This document shows, one piece after another, positions 24,671 through 34,211 of a DNA stretch of 64,000 nt. Positions within the stretch are counted from its first letter, which is position 1. Every line of letters begins with the position of its first letter. A program made the position numbers and the translations under genes. Source of the DNA: DASZVB01 sp036272055 (GTDB lineage: Bacteria > Myxococcota_A > Polyangia > Polyangiales > Polyangiaceae); contig DATAZL010000032.1 in NCBI GenBank assembly GCA_036272055.1, positions 49,963 through 113,962 of the forward strand, in the 5' to 3' direction. Below the pieces are notes generated by a model. That model saw nothing but the letters and a program-made list of their open reading frames with translations, ran no database searches and was not told where the DNA came from.

Positions 24671-26182
24671 TCACGCCCGATCGAAGATGCTGCGCACGCT
24701 GTAGGCGACCTGCTGGAACGCCCACGGCGCGTCCGCCTGGCTCTGCCGCCCGGTGAGAAGCGACTCCACCGCGAGCTGACCGGATCGTGTCGCGCCCTCC
24801 ATGCACACGCCCCACGGCTGCCGCGTGTAGTCACCCGCGAGCACGAGACGCCGGAGCCCGACGTGCTGCGGCGGTCTCCGGGTCCAGGTTCCGGGACGGC
24901 ACGCGATGATGCCCTCACGCGTGTGCAAGAAGCGCCGGTTGACGGGATTGCCGCGGATCTGACCCGGGTAGAGTCGTTCCAGATCGACGAGCACGCGCTC
25001 CTCGACGGGACGGTTCCCTTCGCGCTCGACGATGAACCGCTCGCGGTCGTAGCCGAGCTCGGGCAGATGCGTCGTGACGTTGTCGACGAGCGCATCGATG
25101 AGCGTCACGCCGCCGCGTTCGCCTCCGGTGGGCGTCGGACGGAGCACGTCGAACACCGTCCCCGACGACAGGATGTACGCCGGCTCGGCGCCCTCGATGG
25201 GCCGCTCGAACCAGAGCCGGATCGTGAACGGGTGCAGGTTCTCGAGCCCGCGCATCGCCTGCCACGCCGGGTGCGCGCCGAGCGTCGGATCCGACGCAGA
25301 GACATGGAGCAATTTCTCCCAGGGTAACGTGCACACGACGGCGTCGAACATCGCCGGATTCGGCGGCGTCGCCGGACGAAATCCCGGCACGAGCACATTG
25401 CGAACCCCGGTGCGATCCGGCGCTTTCACGAGCTCGATCTGCACGCGTCCGCCGTCTCCGATGCCGAGCTTCACGACCTCGACGCCGAAGCGAAAATCGA
25501 CGCCGCGCCCGCGTAGATAATCGGCGATCGGCGCGCACATCGCGGCGGTGCCGCCCCCTTCGAGACAGCGGATCCGCGGATCGGGCAGGATGTACGACAT
25601 CCAGCGCAGGAGCTCGAGCGCGGACAGCTCCTCGAACGGAAGCGACGTCAGCGAGAACAGACAGCGGCGGAACACGTGATCGATCGCCGGCTCGGGGACG
25701 CCCATTCGCCGGAGGAGCGCGATGGCGGACTCGCGATCCGTCTGCAGAGGCTCGCGGAGCGCCGGATCGAGATACGCGATGAGCCGCGAGAACGCCGCGA
25801 TCGCGTCCGCGCGCGGGCCCCGCATCGACTCGGGGAGCCTGAGCGCGTTCCAGAACCACTCACCGGGGCCGCCCTCGATGACGTAGTGGCCGCGCTCCGG
25901 CGCCCAAAAGTGGATGCCTCTGCCGGCGAACGCAGGCTTCGGAATACCAGCGCGCCCCATCAATCCGAAGAGCGCATGATAGTGCTGGAACCAGGCGTGG
26001 AGCCCGTGCTCGACGACGTCCCCGGGGAGGAGTCCCGCCACCGGCACCGGCACGTCGAAGCTCGCGACGCGGCCGCCCGGCAGCGGGAACGAGTCCACGA
26101 CGACGACGCGCGCACCGTGATCGCCGAGACGCTCCGCGGCGGCGAGACCGGCGAGCCCCGCGCCGAGCACGAGTACGCGCAT
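24671..26182 (-). CDS. FAD-dependent amine oxidoreductase (phytoene/squalene desaturase-like)
   Basis: The ATG at 26182 overlaps the receptor stop by one base. The 503-residue protein opens with the FAD-binding motif VLVLGAGLAGLAAAERL and VDSFPLPGGRVASF, and ends with a second FAD motif (RRLVLAGDYTRQPWGVCMEG, then ATRSGQLAVESL). Its middle (HGLHAWFQHYHALFGLM, CLEGGGTAAMCAPIADYLRG) matches carotenoid/phytoene-desaturase and hydroxysqualene-dehydroxylase-like flavoproteins. The translational coupling to a TonB-dependent receptor suggests it processes an imported hydrophobic compound, which is inference. Confidence 0.87.
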   Translation of the reverse strand: MRVLVLGAGLAGLAAAERLGDHGARVVVVDSFPLPGGRVASFDVPVPVAGLLPGDVVEHGLHAWFQHYHALFGLMGRAGIPKPAFAGRGIHFWAPERGHYVIEGGPGEWFWNALRLPESMRGPRADAIAAFSRLIAYLDPALREPLQTDRESAIALLRRMGVPEPAIDHVFRRCLFSLTSLPFEELSALELLRWMSYILPDPRIRCLEGGGTAAMCAPIADYLRGRGVDFRFGVEVVKLGIGDGGRVQIELVKAPDRTGVRNVLVPGFRPATPPNPAMFDAVVCTLPWEKLLHVSASDPTLGAHPAWQAMRGLENLHPFTIRLWFERPIEGAEPAYILSSGTVFDVLRPTPTGGERGGVTLIDALVDNVTTHLPELGYDRERFIVEREGNRPVEERVLVDLERLYPGQIRGNPVNRRFLHTREGIIACRPGTWTRRPPQHVGLRRLVLAGDYTRQPWGVCMEGATRSGQLAVESLLTGRQSQADAPWAFQQVAYSVRSIFDRA

Positions 26183-28545
26183 CAGTACCCTGCCTCGATC
26201 CCGACGTTGGGCAGCACGAGCGGACCGACGCCGGCCTCGGTACAGCGGATGACGCTGCAAGTGCGGCTGATGACCTCGCGCGACGCCGTCGCGTTCACGA
26301 CCTCGGCGAGGACGCCCCAGTATCCCTTCTGACCGAGCCGGAAGCGCTTCTCGACGCGCAGGTCGAGGCGGAAATAAGCCGCCGCGCGATCGCCGTCGAA
26401 GACGGGCCCATTCGCGGTGATGCGGCTCGTCGGCACGCCGGTCACGACGAGCCCGCGTGCGCCGATGTGGAACCGATTGCCGAGGTCGTAGCCGAGGGCG
26501 AGGCTCACGACGTGGGTGTGATCGAACGCCGAGAGCGACGTGATGTTCTCGTGGGTACGGACCGAGCGCGACAGCGTGTACGAGAGAATGCCGCCGAGCC
26601 TTCGCGTCAGCGGACGCTTCACCATGACCTCCGCGCCGTAGGCGTAGCCACCGCCGCGGAGGCTCGCGACGTCGGCGTTGAAGGTGGCCTGGCGCGAGAA
26701 CCCGAGCGGGTCGCTCAGGTTGAAGAAGTCTTGCTGGAAGAACGTGAGTGACGTCGCGATGTCGGCAGGGAGATCGACCTCGACGCCCGCGCTGTGCTGG
26801 AGACTCTTCTGGAGGCCGCCACGCAGGCCGCCGATCTCGACGCCGGGCACGTTGGGCAGATAGTTCGGCGTCTGGTGGGCGAGGCCGAGCGTGTGGACGA
26901 TCCGCACCTTGCGCGACACGGAGTACGTGGCGCCGATGCGCGGATCGACTCCGACGTCGGTGAGGCCCTGCGAGTTGAAGACGTCGACGCGTAGCCCCGG
27001 GCGCACCAGGAGCCACTTCGTCGGGTGGAGCTCGAGTTCGGCGTAGGCGCCGGTCGTGATCTGGGTTCGCGACGGGAACAGGAAGGTCGCGTCGCGAAAG
27101 TTCAGGGTGGGATCGGGGTCGAGCGCCAGCTTGTAGCCGTCGACGCCGACGTCGCCACCGATGCGCAGCAGATCCGCGACGCCGAGGCGCTGCTGGAACT
27201 CGAAGCGGGCGGCGCCGGACATATCGGAGATGGTGCCGCCCTCGAGCGCGCTCCGGTCGTAACCGAAGGTGCTCGCGACGCGAAAGTGACTGCCCGAGTC
27301 GAACGCGTGATCGTACCGGAGGTCGACGCGATGAAACTGCGTGGTGCCGGTCTGCGGCGGCGAATCCGAACCGAGGACGCCGCCGCCCGACTTGTCGCCC
27401 GCGAAGTCGAGCGCGCCGAACGCGAAGACGCCGATGACGTCATGTGGCGTCAGGTCGTAGCTCGCGTGGAGCTGGTAGTCCCAGTAGCCGACGTCGAGGT
27501 TCGTGAGCTTCGAGACGGTGAGCTGCGTGTACGAGAGACGACCCGCCGCAGTGACGTGCGCGCGCCCGTCGTCGAGCGGCGTGCTCGCTGAGGCGGACAG
27601 ATCCAGCACGGTGAGCGCCGCATCTCCATGGAGCGCGTCCCCCGACGGCGCGGTCTCCGCCGCGATGATGCCGCCGGCGTACCTGCCGTAACGCGCGGGC
27701 GCGCCTCCGGGATACACGTCGACCCGGTCGATGAGCGACGGCGCGATCACCGGCGGCCCGAGGAGCGCATGGAACAGCACCGGCACGCGGATGCCGTCGA
27801 TGAAGTAACCGACGTTGCCCGGCGGCGCGCCGCGCAAGAAGAAGAGAGGCACGAGGGAGACCACAGGCGTCACGCCGGGCAGCGCGCTGACGGCGCGGAA
27901 TGGATCGCCGAACGCGCCGGGCAAGAGACGCGCCTCGGTACGCGACAGCGTGACGCCTCCGGGCGCGGCGCGTTGCCCGTGAACTGTGACGCTATATTCA
28001 GGTTCGGGAGCAGCCGCGGCCTTCTGCTGGGACACCGGCTGCGCGGCTGACCCTGGCGCCGCGGACGATTCCTCGGGCGCGTTCGCCGCTTCGGGCGGCG
28101 TCGTGTCTTGCGAGCTCAACAAGTGTTCGCCGATGAAGCGCGCCTCGAACCGGATCCGCGCACGCACGGGCTTGCCGTCGCGCTCGGCGGGGACAAACTT
28201 CCAGCTCGCGGCTGCGCGACGCGCCGCTTCGGCGAACGGCTCCGGCCCGCTCGCCTTCCCCACTTCCTTCACGCCTCCCTCTTCGTCGGTCGTCAATTCG
28301 AGGACGACGCTCGCGTCGCCGCTCGCTCCCTCGGGATAGGTTACCGACGTGTCGACGGGCTTCGGCGGAACGATCGCGGATGGCGCAGGCGACGCCGACG
28401 CCGACGCCGCGGGAGCCCTGCTTTCCTGGCCGATCGCGCGCCCGACGTGAAGTGCGCTCGCGACGCCGAGGAACAGAGCGACCTGCGCACGACCTGCGCG
28501 CGACGAAGAAGATGAGCGCGATCGTTTGCGAGTCAACGGGAGCAT
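26182..28545 (-). CDS. TonB-dependent receptor with N-terminal TonB-domain fusion (second copy)
   Basis: The ATG at 28545 (MLPLTRKRSR) gives 787 residues. After an N-terminal basic and hydrophobic signal, residues about 64-140 are a TonB C-terminal domain (ASVVLELTTDEEGGVKEVGK, then ASWKFVPAERDGKPVRARI). An Ala/Pro/Glu linker leads to a TonB-box-like EYSVTVHGQ (about 183-191), a plug (VGYFIDGIRVPVLFHALLGP) and a barrel. Unlike the copy at 2695, no ExbB, ExbD or TonB gene adjoins. It is coupled to the FAD enzyme downstream. Its start lies only 30 bases from that of the divergent lipoprotein gene. Confidence 0.9.
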   Translation of the reverse strand: MLPLTRKRSRSSSSSRAGRAQVALFLGVASALHVGRAIGQESRAPAASASASPAPSAIVPPKPVDTSVTYPEGASGDASVVLELTTDEEGGVKEVGKASGPEPFAEAARRAAASWKFVPAERDGKPVRARIRFEARFIGEHLLSSQDTTPPEAANAPEESSAAPGSAAQPVSQQKAAAAPEPEYSVTVHGQRAAPGGVTLSRTEARLLPGAFGDPFRAVSALPGVTPVVSLVPLFFLRGAPPGNVGYFIDGIRVPVLFHALLGPPVIAPSLIDRVDVYPGGAPARYGRYAGGIIAAETAPSGDALHGDAALTVLDLSASASTPLDDGRAHVTAAGRLSYTQLTVSKLTNLDVGYWDYQLHASYDLTPHDVIGVFAFGALDFAGDKSGGGVLGSDSPPQTGTTQFHRVDLRYDHAFDSGSHFRVASTFGYDRSALEGGTISDMSGAARFEFQQRLGVADLLRIGGDVGVDGYKLALDPDPTLNFRDATFLFPSRTQITTGAYAELELHPTKWLLVRPGLRVDVFNSQGLTDVGVDPRIGATYSVSRKVRIVHTLGLAHQTPNYLPNVPGVEIGGLRGGLQKSLQHSAGVEVDLPADIATSLTFFQQDFFNLSDPLGFSRQATFNADVASLRGGGYAYGAEVMVKRPLTRRLGGILSYTLSRSVRTHENITSLSAFDHTHVVSLALGYDLGNRFHIGARGLVVTGVPTSRITANGPVFDGDRAAAYFRLDLRVEKRFRLGQKGYWGVLAEVVNATASREVISRTCSVIRCTEAGVGPLVLPNVGIEAGY

Positions 28546-28575
28546 GAAAGACGCGAAGGTGTATACTGCCGCTGA

Positions 28576-30294
28576 GTGGCGTCGGGTCGATCGCACAAGG
28601 CTTCACTGCTCGCGTCGGCGAGCGTTGCGTGCATGCTCGTCGGCTGCCACGTGGACCTGAGTGGATTAAACCAACTCTTCAGCTCGGATCCAACCTACCT
28701 GAGCTTGCCGGGACAACGAATCGGCGGCGGCAAGTTCAGCGGGGCAAGCATCGTCGGGACGAACGCAACGGGCGCCCATGTCATCGCCTTCGATGCGAGT
28801 GGGCCGTCGACCGTTCTCACAATTTTTCCCTTCGACGGTGGAAAGGGCTGTAGCACCGGCTCGGCCAACGGTTACCAGGCGCTCGACTTCGGCGTCCGGA
28901 GCACGGTTCCGCCCATCGTCGGATATCACGAGCGCTCCGGTAGCGACACGCTTCTCCATTTCACGACGCTCGACTGCAAAGAAGGGCTCGCGCCCATCTC
29001 CGATCGCAACTACCCCCTCAACGGGACGTTCGACGATCCGCCCGGGTACCTCGTCGTCGACACGAGCGCGAACCTCACGTTCGTGGAGCCCTGGGAGAAA
29101 AAGACGACCACGGTCGCACCCTCGGTCCGCGGCACGAAGATCGTCCAGGACAAGCTGTGGTCCATCGAGGGCACCCAGCTCGTCGTGCGAGACATGAAGC
29201 TCAAGGAGCTCGCCCGGTACGGCACGAACGTCACCGAGTTCGACATTGCCGCGGGCGACGTCGTTTACGTCGCATACATAGATGCGACGTGCGCGGACGG
29301 GGCGACGCCCTGCGGCGGCGACCTCTACTCCGTCACCGACGCGCTCGCCGATCCGGTGAAGCTAGACAGCGACGCCTGCACGGTGATCTTCCCGGTACGC
29401 TGGGGAGGGCACGGCGTCAGCTATCGCTCGCCGTGCGCCGATCGCCGCTCCGTCGTTTACGGCAGCACGACTGCGGTGGACGATTCGATGGGGATCACCG
29501 GGTCGAAGGTCGTCGTCGGCGATTCGGTGCTCGGCAGCCCTGACGTCGACTTCATGGCCGCCACACCCTACGTCTTCTACGTGATGGCCGACGATCCCAA
29601 GGCGACCACCGGCACACTCTTCGGCGGCGTCCTCGGCAAGCCGCTCGAGTCGATAGGCGACGCCGTCACTCGCGATTCGTCGCGCGGCGCGCCCATCATC
29701 GACAAGGCCGGCACGAGCTGGCGCATGACGATCGAGACCGACAACACGGCGCACGCGGGACGCCTCGTCACCTGGTCCCCCGGGCAACCGCTGAAAGAGC
29801 TCGCCACCGGCGTAGCGCAGCTGAACGGCACCGTCGCGATCGTCGACTTCGACGGCTCGCTCGGGAACCTCGTCGCGATCGCCGGCGCCACGGTGTCGAA
29901 GCCGCTCGCGCACGCCGTGCCGCGACAGCACGTCCTCGCCGACGCTCCGGGCACGGCCGTCGTCGCCGACTATGACGGTAACCGCGGCACGCTGCTCGTC
30001 GCGCCGGCGGGCACCACCGATTTCGAGCCAGTGACGAAGGGCATCACCCTCGACGAGCTCACGAACGGCGGCGTCAATTTCCTGCAGAGCCTCGACGCGA
30101 TCGGCTACCTGCACGACTTCGACGAGAAGACCGGGACGGGCATCCTGGGCGCGAGCCTCATCGAGACGGGCGACACCTTCGACGTCGGCATCCGCGCGTC
30201 AGAGTGGGAAGAAAACGGTTGGCCGGAGCCCGGGATCCTCTATGTCTCGCCCGAAGGCGACGCCGCCGGGATCTGGTTCGCGCGCCTCCGTTGA
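28576..30294 (+). CDS. Large lipoprotein, beta-propeller-like, unknown function
   Basis: The GTG at 28576 gives 572 residues with a lipoprotein signal ending at MLVGC. The rest alternates short strands and turns with a repeating WSPGQPL / GDSVLGSPDV style reminiscent of a beta-propeller. Scattered Cys pairs (CADGATPCGG) suggest disulfides. No catalytic motif seen. It is transcribed divergently from the TonB-dependent receptor with almost no space between, so the two may be controlled together and this may be a surface partner. Confidence 0.72.
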   Translation: MASGRSHKASLLASASVACMLVGCHVDLSGLNQLFSSDPTYLSLPGQRIGGGKFSGASIVGTNATGAHVIAFDASGPSTVLTIFPFDGGKGCSTGSANGYQALDFGVRSTVPPIVGYHERSGSDTLLHFTTLDCKEGLAPISDRNYPLNGTFDDPPGYLVVDTSANLTFVEPWEKKTTTVAPSVRGTKIVQDKLWSIEGTQLVVRDMKLKELARYGTNVTEFDIAAGDVVYVAYIDATCADGATPCGGDLYSVTDALADPVKLDSDACTVIFPVRWGGHGVSYRSPCADRRSVVYGSTTAVDDSMGITGSKVVVGDSVLGSPDVDFMAATPYVFYVMADDPKATTGTLFGGVLGKPLESIGDAVTRDSSRGAPIIDKAGTSWRMTIETDNTAHAGRLVTWSPGQPLKELATGVAQLNGTVAIVDFDGSLGNLVAIAGATVSKPLAHAVPRQHVLADAPGTAVVADYDGNRGTLLVAPAGTTDFEPVTKGITLDELTNGGVNFLQSLDAIGYLHDFDEKTGTGILGASLIETGDTFDVGIRASEWEENGWPEPGILYVSPEGDAAGIWFARLR

Positions 30295-30451
30295 GTGGCT
30301 GGTAGCCGCGGCCAACGGAATAGTCCGATCCGCTTGAAATAGTCGTGCCCGATGTAGTCGCTTGGTAGCCAATCGGGGTAGCGGAGGGGCCGTCCCATCG
30401 TCTAGGAACGATAGACCCGGGCGAAGAACTCGCACGGTCACTGAACGGCAG

Positions 30452-30471
30452 GGCCGGATTCGACTCCGGCC
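30452..30471. promoter_or_regulatory. Strong hairpin upstream of the pseudocaspase gene
   Basis: GGCCGG and CCGGCC are perfect arms around ATTCGACT, ending 29 bases before the ATG at 30501. It may be a leader structure. It resembles a tRNA T-arm but no tRNA could be folded around it. Confidence 0.3.
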
Positions 30472-30500
30472 TGCGCAACGCAGATGGAGGGCCTCCGCTC

Positions 30501-33446
30501 ATGCATCTCGCCATCGTCATAGAGTCGAGTTACTCGGAGAACACGCAGCTCACGGAGCTGCCCGGCGCGCACGCCAGCGCGGAGCTCGTCTCGTCGAGCC
30601 TGAAGCGAGCTGGCTTCGTCGTGGAACGTGTTCCCGCGACGCGTGAGCTCGCGAGCTACCTGGACGAGCGCTTGCTCGGCGCAGCGACGCCGTTCCAGAG
30701 CCTCCTCGTCTACTACACCGGCTATGCCGCGCTGAACCCCGAGCGCGGGCCGGCGCTGCTCCTCGACGGGCCGCGCCTCCGCGCGTTCCCGGTGAGTCGC
30801 GTGGGCCGGTCGATCATGACGGCTGCGTACTCCGGCGCGCTGATCGTCGACGCCGTCGCGGTGATGGAGCCCGGTCAGACCGCGGAAGACATCGCCGACG
30901 CCATCGCGGAGGTCGTCCCGCGCGAAGGTCGGGTCTCGACGTTCGCCGCGGCGCGCGAGCCGCGCAACGCGCGCACCTGGATGCCGTCGCGTCTCTCCGA
31001 TCTGTTCGTCATCGGGCTCGACTGGTTCGAGGTCACCGGCGCAGAGCCGAGCGCCGTCACGCTGCGCTCGCTGCTCGGCGTGATGCAAGACGAGCGGCTC
31101 TCGTATTCGCTCATCGGGGCCACCGCGGAGCACCTGCCACGGGAAGACTTCTCGCTCCTGCCGGGTCGGATGGCGGCGCGGCCGAGCGCGCCGGTCCGTC
31201 GCGTCGACCGCGATCTCGCCGCGGAGAGCGAGCCGATGACGTCGTGGGCACCGAGCCCCCTCGCCGGCTCCTTCGCCGACGCGCCCCTGCCGTCCTTCGA
31301 CGATCACGACGCGACCAGGCCGCTGGACACCGACATCCACGCGGTTCCGGAAGCCTCGCCCCTTCCGTCCTTCGAAGCACACCGGGTGGACGCCGAGCAG
31401 ACCGACAGCGACGGACTCGCGTCCCTGCCGTCCTTCGACGACGGCTACCCGGAACACGGGCTCTTCGACGGGCGCGGCGCCATGTCGTCGCTCGAGGACC
31501 GCGCCCTGGGCTCCGACGAATCGATCGTCCAGGTGCACCCCGGTCGCGCCGCCGAGCCGCTGACCGACGCGGACTCTCTGCACGCGCTGGATTCGCTGGA
31601 CGACGACGAGGCGCCGCGCGCCGACTCGATGCACGAGGACGTCGAGGACGTCGAGGACGTCGAGGACGATTCGTTCCGCGCCGACTCGATGCACGACGCA
31701 AGCGTGCTCCGCGCCGACTCGATGCACGACGACGTCGAGGACGATAACCAGGACGACGACGAGTCGGACAGCCTTCCGTCGTTCGACGTCCTGCGCCGCG
31801 GTGCCGGCAGTCTCGACGCCGAGGAATCCGTCGAGCGAAGCTCGGTCCTGCCGACGCCGGCCGGGCGCCGTGAGCTCGCGAGCCGCCCCGAGCGGGAGCT
31901 CACCGATCCCGACGCGCTCGCGGCGCTCGTCGCCGAGTACGACCGCGAAGGGCAACACGACGAAGCGATTGCGACGCGAGAGCAGCTCGCGCGCTGCCTC
32001 GTCGGGGAACCGACCCGCCGCGCGTTCATCCTCGAAGAGGCCGCGCGCACCGCGGCGAACCGGCTCGGAGACACTGCAAACGCAGTGCGTCTCGCGCGCG
32101 AGGCGCTCGACGTCGATCCGACGTCGCTCGGCGCCCTCGACGTGGCCGCGACGGAGCTCGGCCGCGACGAAGCGTGGCAAGATCTCGCCGACGTCTACGA
32201 GCGCGTGCTCCTCCGCCTCGCCGACGGCCCCATCGCCGCGCGCATCGCGAGTCACCTCGGGACGCTGCTCCAGACTCACCTCGGCAACAGCGAAGGGGCG
32301 CTCCACGCCTTCGTCCGCGCCCTCGGGTGCGATCCGAACGACGCCTCGCTACACAGGAAGCTCGCCGAGATCCACGAGGGCCGCGGAGATCTCGCCGCTG
32401 CCCTCGCTCACCGGCGCGCAGAGGCGAAGGCCGCTCCCGCCACGAGCGCGCCGTACGCCGCCGCGGCCTCGCTCTTCGCCTCGATCGACGACGTCGACGG
32501 CGCGTGGAACGCCGCCTCGGTGCTGGTCGCCCTCGACGCAGCCGACGACGACGCGCGCGCGGTCTACGACGCTTACCGCGACAACGGCCTGCTCCAGGTC
32601 CAGCGCGGGCTGACCCCCGGCGACTGGAACTCCGGACTCCTCAATCCGGAGCGCGACGAGGACGTCGCCGAGCTCTTCCGCGTCCTGACACCCGCCGCGT
32701 GCCGGGTCCGGAGCGAGCAGCTCGCCCGGGTGCGGGCCCTCCCCGAGCTCCCCGATTCCGCCCGTCACGACCCGGAGAAGAGCACCGCGATGCTCGCCAG
32801 GAGTCTGCTCTGGACGAGCAAGCTCCTCGGCGTCGAGACGCCCGCGCTCTACGTCATGGACGGCGCACCCGGCAACATGACCGCCGCGCCTCTCGTCACC
32901 CGGACGTCGATCGTATCCCGCGCACTCGCCAGTGGCCTGTCCCTCGGCGAGCTGAGCTTTCTCTGGTCGCGTCACCTCACGTTCCACCACGACGCCTACC
33001 GGCTCGCTGCGTTCTTCCCGACGACGCTCGATCTCGCGAATCTCGTCGTCGCGGCGAAGGCGGTCGGCTCACCCGAGACGCGCAGCATCGATTTCCTGAC
33101 CGGCGAGACGAAGGATCTCGCAAAGGCGCTCCGCAAGGCGATGGACGAGGACGCCTTCGAGAAGCTCGCCGAGCGGTGCCGCTCGCTGTCACCGGACGGC
33201 CTCGCTGCGCGGGCCGTCGTCTGGGCGCGCGGCGTCGAGCTCGTCGCGGGCCGCGTCGGCCTGCTCGCGTGCGGCGACGTCGCCATCGCGTCGAACCTGG
33301 TGATGCGCTTCCCGCAGCCCGGTCTGCTCTCCCCGCGCGAGCAGGGTGACGATCTTCTCTCGTACGCGATCAGCGACGAGTACGGTGAGCTCCGGAGTCG
33401 TCTCGGTGCGCAGGTCAGCGCACATGCGCAGAGCCGCGCAGGCTGA
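30501..33446 (+). CDS. Pseudocaspase-like / acidic repeat / TPR protein of 981 residues
   Basis: The N-terminal 190 residues follow the caspase (peptidase C14) plan: MHLAIVIESSYSE, ASAELVSSSLKRAGFVVERV, SLLVYYTGYAAL, ALIVDAVAV. The catalytic His is Tyr (near residue 75) and the Cys position after Asp-Ala is Val (near 119), so it should be inactive. Residues about 240-430 are acidic and disordered with four LPSF[D/E] motifs and three RADSMH[E/D] units. Residues about 460-720 are TPR-like helices. The C-terminal third resembles myxobacterial domains with a degenerate M48-type peptidase helix (SLGELSFLWSRHLTFHH). No signal peptide, so it is cytoplasmic. Role unknown; scaffold or sensor is most likely. 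Confidence 0.75.
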   Translation: MHLAIVIESSYSENTQLTELPGAHASAELVSSSLKRAGFVVERVPATRELASYLDERLLGAATPFQSLLVYYTGYAALNPERGPALLLDGPRLRAFPVSRVGRSIMTAAYSGALIVDAVAVMEPGQTAEDIADAIAEVVPREGRVSTFAAAREPRNARTWMPSRLSDLFVIGLDWFEVTGAEPSAVTLRSLLGVMQDERLSYSLIGATAEHLPREDFSLLPGRMAARPSAPVRRVDRDLAAESEPMTSWAPSPLAGSFADAPLPSFDDHDATRPLDTDIHAVPEASPLPSFEAHRVDAEQTDSDGLASLPSFDDGYPEHGLFDGRGAMSSLEDRALGSDESIVQVHPGRAAEPLTDADSLHALDSLDDDEAPRADSMHEDVEDVEDVEDDSFRADSMHDASVLRADSMHDDVEDDNQDDDESDSLPSFDVLRRGAGSLDAEESVERSSVLPTPAGRRELASRPERELTDPDALAALVAEYDREGQHDEAIATREQLARCLVGEPTRRAFILEEAARTAANRLGDTANAVRLAREALDVDPTSLGALDVAATELGRDEAWQDLADVYERVLLRLADGPIAARIASHLGTLLQTHLGNSEGALHAFVRALGCDPNDASLHRKLAEIHEGRGDLAAALAHRRAEAKAAPATSAPYAAAASLFASIDDVDGAWNAASVLVALDAADDDARAVYDAYRDNGLLQVQRGLTPGDWNSGLLNPERDEDVAELFRVLTPAACRVRSEQLARVRALPELPDSARHDPEKSTAMLARSLLWTSKLLGVETPALYVMDGAPGNMTAAPLVTRTSIVSRALASGLSLGELSFLWSRHLTFHHDAYRLAAFFPTTLDLANLVVAAKAVGSPETRSIDFLTGETKDLAKALRKAMDEDAFEKLAERCRSLSPDGLAARAVVWARGVELVAGRVGLLACGDVAIASNLVMRFPQPGLLSPREQGDDLLSYAISDEYGELRSRLGAQVSAHAQSRAG

Positions 33447-33527
33447 CCGGCGATCGACGGAGAAAAGCCGCGCGCCGAGGTGCTATCCTGGGCGTTTGGC
33501 GCGCGTGCATTCCGCGTCACGCATCCG

Positions 33528-34184
33528 ATGAGCGGACCCTTCGTCTTTCTCCGTCACGCGCCGTGGCTCATCGGTCTCGTCGTGGCGGGCTGTACGGAGA
33601 ATTTCGGCTCATTCGACGTGGGCGCCGGACCGCGCGCGAACGGCGGAAGCGACGCAAGCGCTGACACGCCGACCGACGCGGGTGACCGCGGCGCAGGCGG
33701 AACGACGAGCAGCGGCGGCGCGACGTCCGGCGGACAGGGCGCGACCTCCGGCGCAAGCGGCGCCGGCGTGAATGGCGGCGCGACGGCGAGCGGTGGCGTC
33801 TCCGCCGACGCCGCGGGAATCCCCGACGCCACTCTGCCCGACGCGACGCCAGGAAGCGGTGGAACGAGGGCAAGTGGCGGCTCCGGCGGCGGCACGACGA
33901 GCAGCGGCGGCACGACGAGCAGCGGCGGCGAGGGCGGCGCGCCACCGACGTGCACCGCCCGCTACGGGGTGGTTCCCGGGTTTCTCCTGTGCCGCGAGAC
34001 GGCGCAGGATTGTCGCTTCGTTCAGTCCACGTCGAACACGACGACGTGCGCGAGCGTCTGCTCGTCACGCGGCGGCACGTGCACCGGAGCGGACAACGGC
34101 GATCCGGGTTCGTGCACCGTGACGGACCAGAACGTCGGGTGCGCCTACGCGCTCACGAGCTCGATCTGCGTCTGCTCACGCTGA
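33528..34184 (+). CDS. Lipoprotein with Gly/Ser/Thr linker and ten-Cys C-terminal domain
   Basis: The ATG at 33528 gives 218 residues. A lipoprotein signal ends at VVAGC. About 115 residues of Gly/Ser/Thr/Ala repeat (GGTTSSGG units) form a linker. The last 78 residues hold ten Cys (from PPTCTARYGVVPGFLLC to SICVCSR), enough for five disulfides, in a compact domain I have no name for. The layout suggests a small disulfide-rich module held away from the outer membrane on a stalk. Confidence 0.75.
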   Translation: MSGPFVFLRHAPWLIGLVVAGCTENFGSFDVGAGPRANGGSDASADTPTDAGDRGAGGTTSSGGATSGGQGATSGASGAGVNGGATASGGVSADAAGIPDATLPDATPGSGGTRASGGSGGGTTSSGGTTSSGGEGGAPPTCTARYGVVPGFLLCRETAQDCRFVQSTSNTTTCASVCSSRGGTCTGADNGDPGSCTVTDQNVGCAYALTSSICVCSR

Positions 34185-34211
34185 CGATACCCGCGGCGCG
34201 CGGCGCGACGC

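Noticed and set aside
30391..30480. Possible tRNA-Glu
   Set aside because: D-arm-like and T-arm-like pieces are present but there is no pairing acceptor stem, no anticodon arm and no proper G53-C61 pair.
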